A stretch of 46,756 bases of DNA, from positions 1 to 46,756 of the forward strand of contig JAICUB010000049.1 in assembly GCA_025936045.1 (NCBI GenBank). The letters are read 5' to 3'. A program made the position numbers and the translations under genes. Shown piece by piece: positions 16,799 through 30,757 of this stretch. This DNA is from Polyangiaceae bacterium. GTDB lineage: Bacteria > Myxococcota_A > Polyangia > Polyangiales > Polyangiaceae. The notes below the pieces were generated by a model, which worked only from the letters and a program-made list of their open reading frames with translations, was not told the origin of the DNA and searched no databases. Positions within the stretch are counted from its first letter, which is position 1, and the number at the start of each line of letters is the position of its first letter.

Positions 16799-19062
16799 GT
16801 GAGCGCTCCTTCCCGCTGCTCGGCCGAAATGGAAGGTGGTTCGTGTCCGCGCCGCTTCGCGAGGAAGCGCGCGAGGAGGTCGCGTACGGCGGGCGGCCCG
16901 TCGATACGGTAGTGCGCGTGGGTTGGGAGCGAGCTCGCTGCAAAGGTGTAAGGGCTGCCGCCCGCGGCGCGGAAGAGCTCTTCGTCGCTGCGGTCGTCGC
17001 CCATCGCCACGATGACCTCCCGCGCGGGCGCGTCGCCGAGCAAGCGTTTGAGCGCGCCGCCCTTGTCCGCTTCCTGTGGCCGCACCTCGACGACCTTGCG
17101 TCCGCCGAGCACGGTCGCGGGCTGCCGCGCGAGGATTTGCACGAGATTGAGCCGCAGCTCGCGGGCGCGCGTCGCGCCGAGCTGACGCTCGGCGTTGCGG
17201 TAGTGCCAGGCGAGTCCGACCGTCTTTTGCTCGACGGAAGAGCCCGGCGTGCGCGCGCAGTAGTCGTCGAGCATCGCGAGCACGGGCGCGCGCCACGCGT
17301 GTGCCGTCACGTCTTCGATGTTGCGCGTCCATTTGCCGCCCCACGTGCGTGTCCACACGCCGTGCTCGGCGACCAGCGCGAGCGGCAGCCGTCCGAGGAA
17401 GCGCTCGAGCGATTCGACCGTGCGTCCGCTCACGACCGCAACCCGGACGTTCGGCGCTTCGGCGAGCCCTGCGAGCAGCGCGCAGAGCTCCTCGTCCGGC
17501 GCGGCCGCGTCGGGCGTCGACTGGATCGGCACGAGCGTTCCGTCGTAGTCGAGCGCGAACACGAGCTCCGGCTGCGTCGCGAGCTCGTCGGCGAGGGCCG
17601 CCACCTGCTCGGGCCGACGGCGCAAATCGCTCGGTCCGAGGCTCGTGGGCTCGAGCCTGAGCGTCGAGATGAACGAATTCGCCCAGAGCTCGACCGGCCG
17701 CGCTTCCACCTTTTCGCGCAAGCGCCGCATGCGCCGGCGGCGCTCGGGTTCGTCCATTTCGAGCGCGCGCTCGAGGCTCCCAGCGATGGCGGCCACGTCG
17801 TACGGATTGACGACGAGCGCCTCCGCGAGCTCGCTCGCCGCGCCGGCGAATTCACTCAGGATGAGGACGCCGTCGCCGTCCACGCGCGACGCGACGTACT
17901 CCTTGGCCACGAGGTTCATGCCGTCGCGGAGCGGAGTGACGAGCATCACGTCCGCGGCGCGATAGCTCGCGACGAGCTCGGTTTGATCCACGGAGTCGTA
18001 CACGTAGTGGATGGGCGCGCTGTGGAGGGTCGCGTACGCGCCGTTGATGCGCCCGGCGATCTCTTCGATCTCGCGCTTGAGCTCGCGGTAAGCGCTGACG
18101 TTCTCGCGCGAGGGGACTGCGACCTGGAGCAGGCGCAGATTGTCGCGGTACTTCGGCGAACGCTCGAGCAGCCGCTCGATGGCGAGGAATTTGCGCGTGA
18201 GCCCCTTCGTGTAATCGAGGCGATCGATGCCGAGCACGAGCTTTCCGGCGCCGTGCGAGGCGCGGAGCTTGTCGCTCGCGGCGATCACGTCCGGTTCGAG
18301 CGCGCGCGCGGCGAAGCTCGCGGCGTCGATGCCCATGGGGAAAACGTGCAGCCGTACGCTCCTGCCCTCGACTTCGACGCGGTCGAGCTCGGAATCGAAG
18401 CCGAGCACGCTGAGGAGCGCGGCCGAGAAATGACGCTGGTCGTTGAAGGTGTGAAAGCCGATGAGATCGGCGCCGAGCAAACCCTGCAGCACCGCCTCAC
18501 GGTAAGGCAGAATGCGAAACACTTCGGACGAAGGGAAGGGGATGTGCAGGAAGAAGCCGATGCGCGCGCGCGGCAGGCGGTCGCGAAGGAGGCCCGGCAA
18601 GAGGAGCAAGTGATAATCCTGCACCCAGATCAGATCGTCCGGCCGCGCCTCCTTCGCGACCGCGTCGGCGAAGCGCTGATTGGCGCTTTCGTACGAGCTC
18701 CAATCGCGGATGTCACCGGGCACGCGCTCGAGCAGGTAATGAAATAGCGGCCAAATCACGCCGTTCGCGATGCCGTCGTAAAACCGCGCCATCTCGTCGG
18801 CGCTGAAGTGCACGGGGACGACCGAAGGCGGCAGCGCCCGCGCGATACGCTCGCGCTCCTCGCCCGGTTCGGTGTTCACGCCGGGCCAGCCGAACCAGAG
18901 GCTCGAGCCGCTCGCGTGCACGCTGCGCAGGCCCGTCGCGAGTCCGCCTGGACTCGGCTTCACCACGATCGGCTCCGAGTTCGGCGCGATCGATACCGGC
19001 AGCCGGTTCGACACGAGAAGGACGCGACCGCGGCCTTCTTCGACTCCCTTACCGTCAGGCAT
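16795..19062 (-). CDS. otsA: Bifunctional trehalose-6-phosphate synthase/phosphatase (OtsA-OtsB)
   Basis: 755 residues from ATG 19062, preferred over ATG 19077 because it overlaps the treZ stop by eight bases like the other junctions. OtsA (GT20), about 1-475: LLVSNRLPVSI, PGGLATGL, VWVQDYHLLLLPGLLR, FFLHIPFPSSE, DRLDYTKGL and TPLRDGMNLVAKEYVA, the UDP-glucose/Glc-6-P site. OtsB (HAD phosphatase), about 490-755: FALDYDGTLVPI (nucleophile Asp), VVSGR, LVAEHG and AMGDDRSDEELF. The pair makes trehalose from UDP- or ADP-glucose and glucose-6-phosphate. Such fusions are known in plants, fungi and some bacteria. Confidence 0.95.
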   Translation of the reverse strand: MPDGKGVEEGRGRVLLVSNRLPVSIAPNSEPIVVKPSPGGLATGLRSVHASGSSLWFGWPGVNTEPGEERERIARALPPSVVPVHFSADEMARFYDGIANGVIWPLFHYLLERVPGDIRDWSSYESANQRFADAVAKEARPDDLIWVQDYHLLLLPGLLRDRLPRARIGFFLHIPFPSSEVFRILPYREAVLQGLLGADLIGFHTFNDQRHFSAALLSVLGFDSELDRVEVEGRSVRLHVFPMGIDAASFAARALEPDVIAASDKLRASHGAGKLVLGIDRLDYTKGLTRKFLAIERLLERSPKYRDNLRLLQVAVPSRENVSAYRELKREIEEIAGRINGAYATLHSAPIHYVYDSVDQTELVASYRAADVMLVTPLRDGMNLVAKEYVASRVDGDGVLILSEFAGAASELAEALVVNPYDVAAIAGSLERALEMDEPERRRRMRRLREKVEARPVELWANSFISTLRLEPTSLGPSDLRRRPEQVAALADELATQPELVFALDYDGTLVPIQSTPDAAAPDEELCALLAGLAEAPNVRVAVVSGRTVESLERFLGRLPLALVAEHGVWTRTWGGKWTRNIEDVTAHAWRAPVLAMLDDYCARTPGSSVEQKTVGLAWHYRNAERQLGATRARELRLNLVQILARQPATVLGGRKVVEVRPQEADKGGALKRLLGDAPAREVIVAMGDDRSDEELFRAAGGSPYTFAASSLPTHAHYRIDGPPAVRDLLARFLAKRRGHEPPSISAEQREGALT

Positions 19063-20862
19063 TTTCGTTCCCTTCACGCGGCTGTCCGCTCGCCGCTCCA
19101 GCCCAAACCACGGCCGAGTACGGTGCGAGCTCCCCGGTGGCGTTTGCCGGCTCCGTTCCGAGCAACCAGCGCGGTTCGTTGAGCTCTCGGTATGCAGCGT
19201 GCTCGGCGAGCACGCGCGCCTGGGGGCCCCAATTCACGAGCAAAACGCGCACCTCCTGGCCGAACCAGCGCCGTACGACGAGTACGTCGCCTTGCGCCTC
19301 CACATGTAAGCGCCCGCGGCTCGGTTCCGTCAAGACGGCGTCGTCCCGGCGGAGCGCGAGCGCCGCGCGAACGAGCGCGAGCGTCTCCGCGTGCGCGCCG
19401 TGCTCCCGCTCGTCGAAGTCGAGCTTGGACGCCAAAAACGTGCTCTCCGCTTGGGGGTCGGGGATGCGCTCGTTCGCCTCCGGGCTCGCGAACGCCGCAA
19501 AGTGCGCAAACTCCTTGCGCCGGCCGGCTCGCACCTGCGCGCCGAGCTCGGCGTCGTGGTCCGTGAAGTAAAGGAACGGCGTCGAAGCGCCCCATTCATC
19601 CCCCATGAAGAGGAGCGGCGTCGCGGGTAAGAAGAGCAGGAGCAAGAGCGCCGCGCGATACGCCTCGGGCGTCGTGAGCGTCGAGAGCCGTTCGCCGAGC
19701 GCGCGATTGCCGACCTGGTCGTGATTTTGCAGGCAATACACCAGCGTTTCCGGCTCGAGCTCGCTCGCGGGCGCGCCGCGCGGCTTGCCGCTCAGCGGGA
19801 AGACTTGCCCGCTGTAGAGCCAGCCTTCGCGAATCGCGCGCGCGAGCTCCGCCACTCCGGGCGCGTAGCCCGCGTAGTAGCCCTCGCGCTCGTTCGTCAG
19901 CGTGACGTGCACCTGATGATGGAAATCGTCGGCCCAGACGGCGTCGAGGCCGTGCTCGGTGACGAGCTCGGGCGCGTTGCGTTCATCCTCGGCGACCAGG
20001 AACGGCTTCGGCTCCAGGTGCTCGAGCGAGCGGACGAGCGCATGCAGCACGTGTTCCGGCGACGAGTCGGTGATCGCGTGCGTCGCGTCGAGCCGGAGCC
20101 CGTCGAAGCGAAATTCTTCCAGCCAATAGCGCGCGTTGTCGAGCACGTAGCGCCTGAGCGCCGGCTCCGCGAAGTCCGGTGCGTCACCCCATGCGGTCGC
20201 TGATTCGCGCTTGAAATAGCGCCGAGTGTACGCGGCGAGGTAATTGCCTGCAGGGCCGAAGTGGTTGTAAACCACGTCGAGCAGGAGCGAGAGCCCGAGC
20301 TCGTGCGCGCGATCGACGAACTCGCGCAAGTCGTCGGGGGTGCCGTAGGCGGCATATGGCGCGAAATGCGCGACGCCGTCGTAGCCCCAGCCGCGCTTGC
20401 CCGCGAACGACGAGAGCGGCAAGAGCTCGAGCGTCGTCACGCCGAGGTCCGCGAGGAGCGGCAGCCGTTCGGCCGCGGCGGTGTACGTGCCTTCGCGCGT
20501 GAACGTACCGACGTGGAGCTCGTAGATCACGTGCCGGTGCGCCGGGCGCCCGAGCCGCGGCGCACGCCACGCGTGGCGGCTCGCGACCACCATCGCGGGC
20601 CCGTGCACGCCGCGCGGCAAGGCGCGGGCATAGGGATCGGGCAGCGCCTGCTCGCCGAGCACGAAGCGATAGAGCGCACCCGGTCGCACCTCCGCCACGC
20701 CGGCGCCGAAATAGCCGCCGCCGAGCGGAGCGAGCGGCACGTCGCGGAGCGGCCGCTCGGCGTCGTCGTAAAGCCGCACGGCGCATTGGGGCGCGTCGGT
20801 GAGCGCGCCGAAGCGTGTTTGCGTGCCGTCGAAGCGGGCGCCGAGGAGCGGCGCGAGGTCGG

Positions 20863-20866
<4 letters not shown>
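19055..20866 (-). CDS. treZ: Malto-oligosyltrehalose trehalohydrolase TreZ
   Basis: 603 residues from GTG 20866, which overlaps the treXY stop in GTGA. The longer open frame up to 21652 runs antisense-like through treY and is rejected. An N-terminal CBM48/E-set region is followed by a GH13 barrel: IYELHVGTFTREGTYTAA, DVVYNHFGPAGNYL, nucleophile in GLRLDATHAI, acid/base in LVAEDERN and QNHDQVGNRALGER. It releases trehalose from maltooligosyl-trehalose made by TreY. Its stop is embedded in the otsAB start (ATGCCTGA). Confidence 0.95.
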
Positions 20867-25821
<4,955 letters not shown>

Positions 25822-25836
25822 GGACCGGCCAGCCAT

Positions 25837-25992
25837 TGCGAGAAGCGTGCCGCAGGCGGGGAACCTCTGGAAATCGCCGGAAAAACTAGCGGGCGCCGCG
25901 CGCGAACTGTCGTCGTCGTGCCCGCCCGGGGCAAAGTGTCACGACCAGGGTGCGGGCGGGTCAATGCAGCGAGGCGCCGCGGCCGCGAGCGA
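25837..25992 (-). promoter_or_regulatory. Leader/promoter region of the trehalose operon
   Basis: The 155-base gap before treXY contains a TTGACC (-35-like, 25964-25959) and, about 17 bases on, a weak -10 candidate (TGACAC). A long imperfect inverted repeat built from CCCGCCCG and CGGGCGGG lies in the same stretch. No Shine-Dalgarno sequence is evident before either ATG. The promoter assignment is tentative. Confidence 0.25.
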
Positions 25993-26352
25993 TCACTCGG
26001 TATTGTGGTCGTCCTTGCCGTTGCGCGTGTTCTTGCCCCCGTGTCCGCCCGCCTGCGTGCCGCTGCTCGCGCTCCGGCCGCCCATGCCGCCGGTGTTCGA
26101 CGGCTCGGCCGCGACCCTGTGCGCCCCGGCGGCGTACCTCTGTGGTTCAGTGGCCGACTTCTGGAGTTGAGCCGCCGGGCTCTGCGTTTCGGCTGCGGGC
26201 GCTTCCGCTGCGGCGTCCGGGTGCGCGACCTCGCTTGCCGCCACGGTGCCGCGTGGTGTTTCGTGCATGTCGCTCGTATCGTTCCGAGAGCACATCCAGA
26301 GGAGCGGCGCGCTCAAAATCAGCGTCCCGATACCGATGCGGATGCGGTCCAT
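25993..26352 (-). CDS. Small membrane-anchored or exported low-complexity protein
   Basis: 119 residues from ATG 26352, the first start preceding a hydrophobic segment (MDRIRIGIGTLILSAPLLWMC). A Cys at 21 follows LWM, a poor lipobox, so membrane anchoring is more likely than lipidation. The rest is Ala/Ser/Pro/Gln-rich, then Gly-rich (SNTGGMGGRSASSGTQAGG), ending in a charged tail KNTRNGKDDHNTE. No family is recognised. The longer open frame to 26766 overlaps the methyltransferase and is a shadow. The final residues weakly resemble the tail of the 41170 protein (KRKGRFHDTDE), possibly by composition only. Confidence 0.55.
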   Translation of the reverse strand: MDRIRIGIGTLILSAPLLWMCSRNDTSDMHETPRGTVAASEVAHPDAAAEAPAAETQSPAAQLQKSATEPQRYAAGAHRVAAEPSNTGGMGGRSASSGTQAGGHGGKNTRNGKDDHNTE

Positions 26353-26473
26353 CTTTGCCTCGTCGCATACTAATGCAGCCGGCGTGCCGCGTCTCGGCCA
26401 CCACTTTCGCCGAGCCCACGCGCTGTCTGCGTCTGCGCGTCCTCCAGCCTGACACGGCGAGGCGGGCTGGTAC

Positions 26474-27349
26474 TCACGTTCGGCGTTCGCCGTCGGCGAC
26501 GGGGACCCGCATGAGCTCCGGGATCGCGCGCTCGGCGAGTGAAAAGTAGCTCGCGTCGACCTCCACGCCGATGCTCCGGTAGCCGACGGCCGCCGCCGCA
26601 GCGATCGTCGAGCCTCCGCCCATGAACGGATCGAGCACGGTTCCGCGCCCGAGCGGCAGCGCCGAGTAAACCACCCGCCGCATGAATGCTTGTGGTTTGA
26701 GGGAGGGGTGGGGCGCGAGGGCGCGCTCCGCGGCGCGCGTGGGAGCGGAACGAATGACGTCGGCAAACGGGAGATCGTCCGCGGTGCGGCGTAGGCCGCC
26801 CGTGTGGTAGCGCCGGAGGTTGTCCTGCACCCGCCCCTCGCACGTCTTGCGAAACACGCCCCACGGCTCCCACGCCGAGCGCGGCATCACGCTCACCCCG
26901 GGAAATTCGCGCTCGGCGTTCTTCGGGCGATCGCCGCCGCGCAGCGTCTGGACGAGGCGCACGATCTCACCGCGCTTTTCGAAGCCCGCCGCGACGAGCG
27001 GCGCGTACACGAGGTGCGAGAGCAACGGCTGCGTCGCGATGATGAGGTGGCCGCCCGGCACGAGCACGCGTTCCGCGGCCGCGGAGAAGCGCTCGAAGAA
27101 CGCGACGAGCCGCGCGCGATCCGCCGCCGTGAGCACGGTGAAGCGCGGCAACGGACTCCGCACGTGCCCGCCGAGCGCCGGCGGAATGCGCCACACGCCC
27201 CCGCGGCCGCGACGGAGTTTCGCCTGCTCGTTCGGCTCGTACTCGCGCAAGCCGTACGGCGGGTCCGTGACGATCGCTTGGATCGAACGAGCTTTTCGCG
27301 CGGCCATGAACGCGATGCCGTCCCCGCAGGAGAGCTCGTAGCGCGCCAC
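26474..27349 (-). CDS. Orphan site-specific DNA methyltransferase (DPPY type)
   Basis: 291 residues, GTG start at 27349. The catalytic motif IV DPPY (29-32) precedes the SAM-binding motif I DPFMGGGS (240-247), with HPSLKP (214-219) and GVEVD (261-265) in between and after. This is the beta-type order of N6-adenine/N4-cytosine methyltransferases. A target-recognition region lies between about 130 and 210. There is no restriction endonuclease or second R-M gene beside it, so it is an orphan, perhaps a regulatory or phage-derived methylase. It is divergent from the acyl-CoA ligase. Confidence 0.9.
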   Translation of the reverse strand: MARYELSCGDGIAFMAARKARSIQAIVTDPPYGLREYEPNEQAKLRRGRGGVWRIPPALGGHVRSPLPRFTVLTAADRARLVAFFERFSAAAERVLVPGGHLIIATQPLLSHLVYAPLVAAGFEKRGEIVRLVQTLRGGDRPKNAEREFPGVSVMPRSAWEPWGVFRKTCEGRVQDNLRRYHTGGLRRTADDLPFADVIRSAPTRAAERALAPHPSLKPQAFMRRVVYSALPLGRGTVLDPFMGGGSTIAAAAAVGYRSIGVEVDASYFSLAERAIPELMRVPVADGERRT

Positions 27350-27621
27350 GGAGCGTATCCACCCACGAGGCGCGCCGAAGCGTCAAGCGCGCGCAGCCGA
27401 TGGCCGCTGCCCGCCGTGAAGCTGCCGCCCGAGCAGCGTGCGGCGCGCGCGGGAGCGCAGGTTTTTCAGCCATATTCACGCAGCTCTGGTCGCGGGTCTT
27501 CGCGAGGGACGGATTGACTCCGAGCCGCCGTACTAGACTGAGTCCTCTGGCCCCGGCGACCTCCCTCCAAGACGGCGACGCCGACGTTGACGTGCTCGTC
27601 CGGCGCGCCGGGAGCAGCACC
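27350..27621. promoter_or_regulatory. Divergent intergenic region
   Basis: 272 bases separate the methylase (minus) and the acyl-CoA ligase (plus). The only recognisable signals are TTGACT (27514-27519) and GTACTAGACT (27530-27539), with a 14-base spacing that is short for a sigma-70 promoter. GTACTAGACT also occurs before mscL (44752-44761). Nothing else is seen. Confidence 0.3.
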
Positions 27622-29103
27622 GTGGCTAGCTTGTTTCTGACGCAGGCGCGCCGCGCACCCGACGCGATCGCGATCGCCGACGGCGGGCGCCTCCTCACCT
27701 ACGGCGCGCTCGCAGAGCGGGCGTTGCGGCTCGCCGGTGCGCTCGAAAGTCGAGGCATCGTCGCAGGGGATCGCGTGGCCGTCCTCTCCGAAAACCGCGC
27801 CGAGTACCTCGAGGTCTTGCTCGCCGCGGCGATGACCGGGGTCATCGTCGCCTGCCAGAGCTGGCGCGTCGCTTTGCCGGAGCTCTCGCACTGCGTGAAC
27901 CTCGCCGAGCCGGCGCTCGCCTTCGCTTCGCCTCGCTACGAAGCGACGCTCGCCAAAGCGGGCTTCTCCGGCCCGCTGCTCGTCTTCGGCGAGGTCTACG
28001 AGACGGTGCTCGCCACCGCGACGAAGGCGAAGGACGCGCGCAAGCTCGAGCCCGAAGTTCCGCTCCTCATTCTGTATACGAGCGGGACGACGGGCCTGCC
28101 GAAAGGCGCCGTCATCAGCCACCGCGCGCAGATCGTGCGAAACCTGGTCGTGCGCGCGGAGTTCGGGGTTACGGGCGACGAGGCCTTCGTCGCTTGGTCG
28201 CCGCTTTACCATATGGGCGCGGTCGACAATTCGCTCGGCGCGCTCATGTCGGGCGGCAAAGTGATCACCGTCGACGGGTTCGATCGCGCTCGCCTCGCCG
28301 AGCTCGTCGCGACCGAATCGCTCGGCTGGCTCCTCCTGATGCCGGGCATGGTGGGCGGTTTCGCTGCCGAGCTCGAGAAGCGGCGCGTGACGGCGCGAGG
28401 CGTCAAAATCTGCGGTGTCATGGCGGATCTCGTGCCCCCCGCCGAGATCGCCAAAATCACCGCGCTCCTCGGCGCTCCCTACGCCAACACTTTCGGCGCG
28501 ACCGAGACGGGCTGTCCGCCTTGCTCGGCCAACCTGCTCGCCGTCGGTGTCGCGCCGGCGCGGCTCTCCAAAGAACAGAGTCGCTTCTGCGAGATCAAGC
28601 TGGTGAACGCCGACGACGAAGAGGTGCCGGACGGCGCGCCCGGTGAGCTCTGCATGCGCGGGCCGACGCTCTTCAGCGGCTACTTCCGCGCGCCCGAAGC
28701 CACGCGCAACGACTTTCGCGGCGGCTGGTTCCACATGGGCGACGTGTTCGTCCGCAATCCCGATCGCACCCTCGACTTCGTCGATCGCGTCAAATACCTC
28801 ATCAAGTCGGGCGGCGAGAACATCTACCCCGCGGAGATCGAGCGCGTCTTGCTGCAGGATCCGCGGGTCGCGGACGCCGCGGTCGTGCGCAAGGCGGACG
28901 CGCGCTGGGGCGAGGTGCCCGTCGCCTTCGTTGCTGCGCGCGATCCGGCGCTGACGGCCGATGAGCTCGTGGCTCGCTGTCGCGCCGGGCTCGCGAGCTA
29001 CAAGCAGCCGAAGGAGCTCCACTTCATCGCGTTCGACGAATTTCCGCGGAGCGCGTCCGGCAAGATCCAACGCCACGAGCTCGAGAAACGGACGAAAGCA
29101 TGA
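27622..29103 (+). CDS. Acyl-CoA synthetase (AMP-forming ligase)
   Basis: 493 residues from GTG 27622, chosen because a GGGAG lies about 8 bases upstream and homology begins at once (VASLFLTQARRAPDAIAIAD). The frame is open to 27400 without homology. ANL-superfamily signatures: P-loop YTSGTTGLPKGAV, ATP site TFGATET, hinge DRVKYLIKSGGENIYPAEIE and C-terminal catalytic lysine in SGKIQRHEL. It activates a carboxylic acid as an acyl-CoA. The substrate is not deducible. The stop overlaps the following citryl-CoA-lyase-like gene (ATGA), implying a shared pathway. Confidence 0.92.
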   Translation: MASLFLTQARRAPDAIAIADGGRLLTYGALAERALRLAGALESRGIVAGDRVAVLSENRAEYLEVLLAAAMTGVIVACQSWRVALPELSHCVNLAEPALAFASPRYEATLAKAGFSGPLLVFGEVYETVLATATKAKDARKLEPEVPLLILYTSGTTGLPKGAVISHRAQIVRNLVVRAEFGVTGDEAFVAWSPLYHMGAVDNSLGALMSGGKVITVDGFDRARLAELVATESLGWLLLMPGMVGGFAAELEKRRVTARGVKICGVMADLVPPAEIAKITALLGAPYANTFGATETGCPPCSANLLAVGVAPARLSKEQSRFCEIKLVNADDEEVPDGAPGELCMRGPTLFSGYFRAPEATRNDFRGGWFHMGDVFVRNPDRTLDFVDRVKYLIKSGGENIYPAEIERVLLQDPRVADAAVVRKADARWGEVPVAFVAARDPALTADELVARCRAGLASYKQPKELHFIAFDEFPRSASGKIQRHELEKRTKA

Positions 29104-29882
29104 GCGGCCTGCCCGAAAAACAGACGACGAGCATCGCGACCTCCACCACGGACGACGTGTTCATCCGCGACACGAGCCTCTGCAAGGAGCTCATCGGGAA
29201 GGTCACGTTCACCGAGCTCATCTACTTTCAGCTGCTCGGAAGCCGTCCGACGCGCCCGCAGGTCGCCGTGCTCGACGCCTGCCTCGTCACGCTGATGGAG
29301 CACGGGCTCACGCCGAGCGCGCTCGCGACGAGGCTCGTGTATTCGAGCGCCGAGGAGGCGATGCAAGCGGCCGTCGCGGCGGGTTTGCTCGCGGTCGGCA
29401 GCCGCTTCGTCGGGACCACCGAGGGCTGCGGCGAGCTCATCGAGCGCATCGTGCGTGCGCGCGACGACGGCGCGGCGGAAGCGAGACGAATCGCGCTCGC
29501 GCACAAGAGCGAGCGCAAGCCGATTCCGGGCTTCGGGCACCCGTTTCACAAGCCGGACGACCCGCGCTCGCCGGTGCTGCTCGGGCTCGCGCGCGAGCAA
29601 GGCATCGCGGGAGCGCACGTCGCCGCCGTGCTCGAGCTTTCGGCCGCGATCGACGCGACGTTCGGCAAGCACATCACGCTGAACGCGACGGGCGCCATCG
29701 CTGCCGTGCTCGGCGACGCCGGCGTGCCCCGCTCGATCCTCCGCGGCATTTCGCTGATCGCACGGGCCGCGGGTCTCGTCGGTCACGTGCACGAGGAGCA
29801 AACGAAACCGGCGATGCGCGCGATCTGGGAAGCGGCGGAGGCCGCGGTGCCTTACGACGGCGAGCTCCCCGGACGCTCTTGA
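29100..29882 (+). CDS. Citryl-CoA lyase-like protein (citrate synthase superfamily, short form)
   Basis: 260 residues, much shorter than citrate synthase (~430). It lacks the N-terminal domain but retains the active-site loop IPGFGHPFHKPDDPR, the LNATGAIAAVLGDAGVP segment and the GLVGHVHEEQTKPA region. This length and the GHPxHKPxDPR loop fit the single-domain citryl-CoA lyase group (retro-Claisen cleavage or condensation of a 3-hydroxyacyl-CoA). Coupled by ATGA to the acyl-CoA ligase, it likely cleaves the CoA ester formed there. The substrate is unknown. Confidence 0.85.
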   Translation: MSGLPEKQTTSIATSTTDDVFIRDTSLCKELIGKVTFTELIYFQLLGSRPTRPQVAVLDACLVTLMEHGLTPSALATRLVYSSAEEAMQAAVAAGLLAVGSRFVGTTEGCGELIERIVRARDDGAAEARRIALAHKSERKPIPGFGHPFHKPDDPRSPVLLGLAREQGIAGAHVAAVLELSAAIDATFGKHITLNATGAIAAVLGDAGVPRSILRGISLIARAAGLVGHVHEEQTKPAMRAIWEAAEAAVPYDGELPGRS

Positions 29883-29956
29883 CGGCTTGGGTCCGCGCCC
29901 AAGGCTTCGTGCTACGCTGAGCGCCCTTTAGGGAAGAAGAGGACTGCGGAGGAACC

Positions 29957-30628
29957 ATGAAACTCTACATGCATCCCGTCTCCATGACGAGCCGCCCCGT
30001 GCGCCTGTTCATTGCGGAAAACAAGATCCCCTGTGAAGAGCAGCTCGTCGATCTGATGACCGGCGAGCACATGAAGGATGCCTACGCGTCCATCAATCCG
30101 AACAAGCTCGTGCCCTTGCTCGAGGACGGCGACCTGAGGCTCACGGAGAGCTCGGCCATCCTCAAATACCTCGCCGACAAGATCAACTCGCCCACCTACC
30201 CGAAGGATCTCAAGCAGCGGGCGAAGGTGAACGAGCTCATGGATTGGTTCAACACGAACTTCTACCGGGACTACGCGTACGGCATGGCCTACCCGCAGGT
30301 CTTTCCGAATCACAAGCGTCCCTCGGACGAGGTGCAGACGGCGACCGTGGCGTGGGGCGCGGAGCGCGCGCGCAACTGGCTCAGCGTGCTCGACAAGCAC
30401 TGGCTCGGCTCGAACGACTACGTGTGCGGCAGCCAAATCACGATCGCCGACTACTTCGGCGTCTGCCTCGTGACGCTCGGTGAAGTCGTGCGCGTCGATT
30501 TCTCGGCGTACCCCAACGTCCAGCGTTGGATCGGCAACATGAAGAAGCTCGAGAGCTGGAATCGCACGAACGAGGCGCTCTACTCCTTCGCGAACGCGGT
30601 GAAGGACGCGCCGTTCGTCACCTGCTGA
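29957..30628 (+). CDS. Glutathione S-transferase family protein
   Basis: 223 residues. N-terminal thioredoxin-like domain (KLYMHPVSMTSRPVRLFIAE; NPNKLVPLLEDGDLRLTESSAIL with the conserved Pro and Glu-Ser GSH site) and an all-helical C-terminal domain with the N-capping motif QITIADYFGVCL. The sequence is closest in style to theta/dehalogenase-type GSTs. The ATG has a good GAGGAACC upstream, and a TACGCT (29913-29918) is a candidate -10. It is followed by a strong hairpin, so probably monocistronic. In this neighbourhood it could act on aromatic-pathway intermediates, as maleylacetoacetate isomerases do, but that is inference. Confidence 0.9.
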   Translation: MKLYMHPVSMTSRPVRLFIAENKIPCEEQLVDLMTGEHMKDAYASINPNKLVPLLEDGDLRLTESSAILKYLADKINSPTYPKDLKQRAKVNELMDWFNTNFYRDYAYGMAYPQVFPNHKRPSDEVQTATVAWGAERARNWLSVLDKHWLGSNDYVCGSQITIADYFGVCLVTLGEVVRVDFSAYPNVQRWIGNMKKLESWNRTNEALYSFANAVKDAPFVTC

Positions 30629-30680
30629 CGTACGCAGGCCGGCGCTGAGCGCGCGCTGAAGCTGCCGGCGGCCCGAAAAC

Positions 30681-30708
30681 GGCAGGGAACCTCGAAGGGT
30701 TCCCTGCC
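30681..30708 (+). terminator. Strong hairpin after the GST gene
   Basis: GGCAGGGAACC-tcgaag-GGTTCCCTGCC is a perfect 11-bp stem with a 6-base loop, 53 bases after the GST stop and 50 before the VOC start. No T-run follows, so termination may be factor-assisted or bidirectional. Confidence 0.6.
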
Positions 30709-30757
30709 TGGCGACTCGGGACTGCCGGCACTATGTTCGTGCTCTCCCGGTCGGACC

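Noticed and set aside
16799..17356. 186-codon upstream extension of the treS frame
   Set aside because: It lies entirely within otsB in another frame and is Arg/Ala-rich. The GTG at 16798 overlaps the otsAB stop and matches the start of known TreS proteins.
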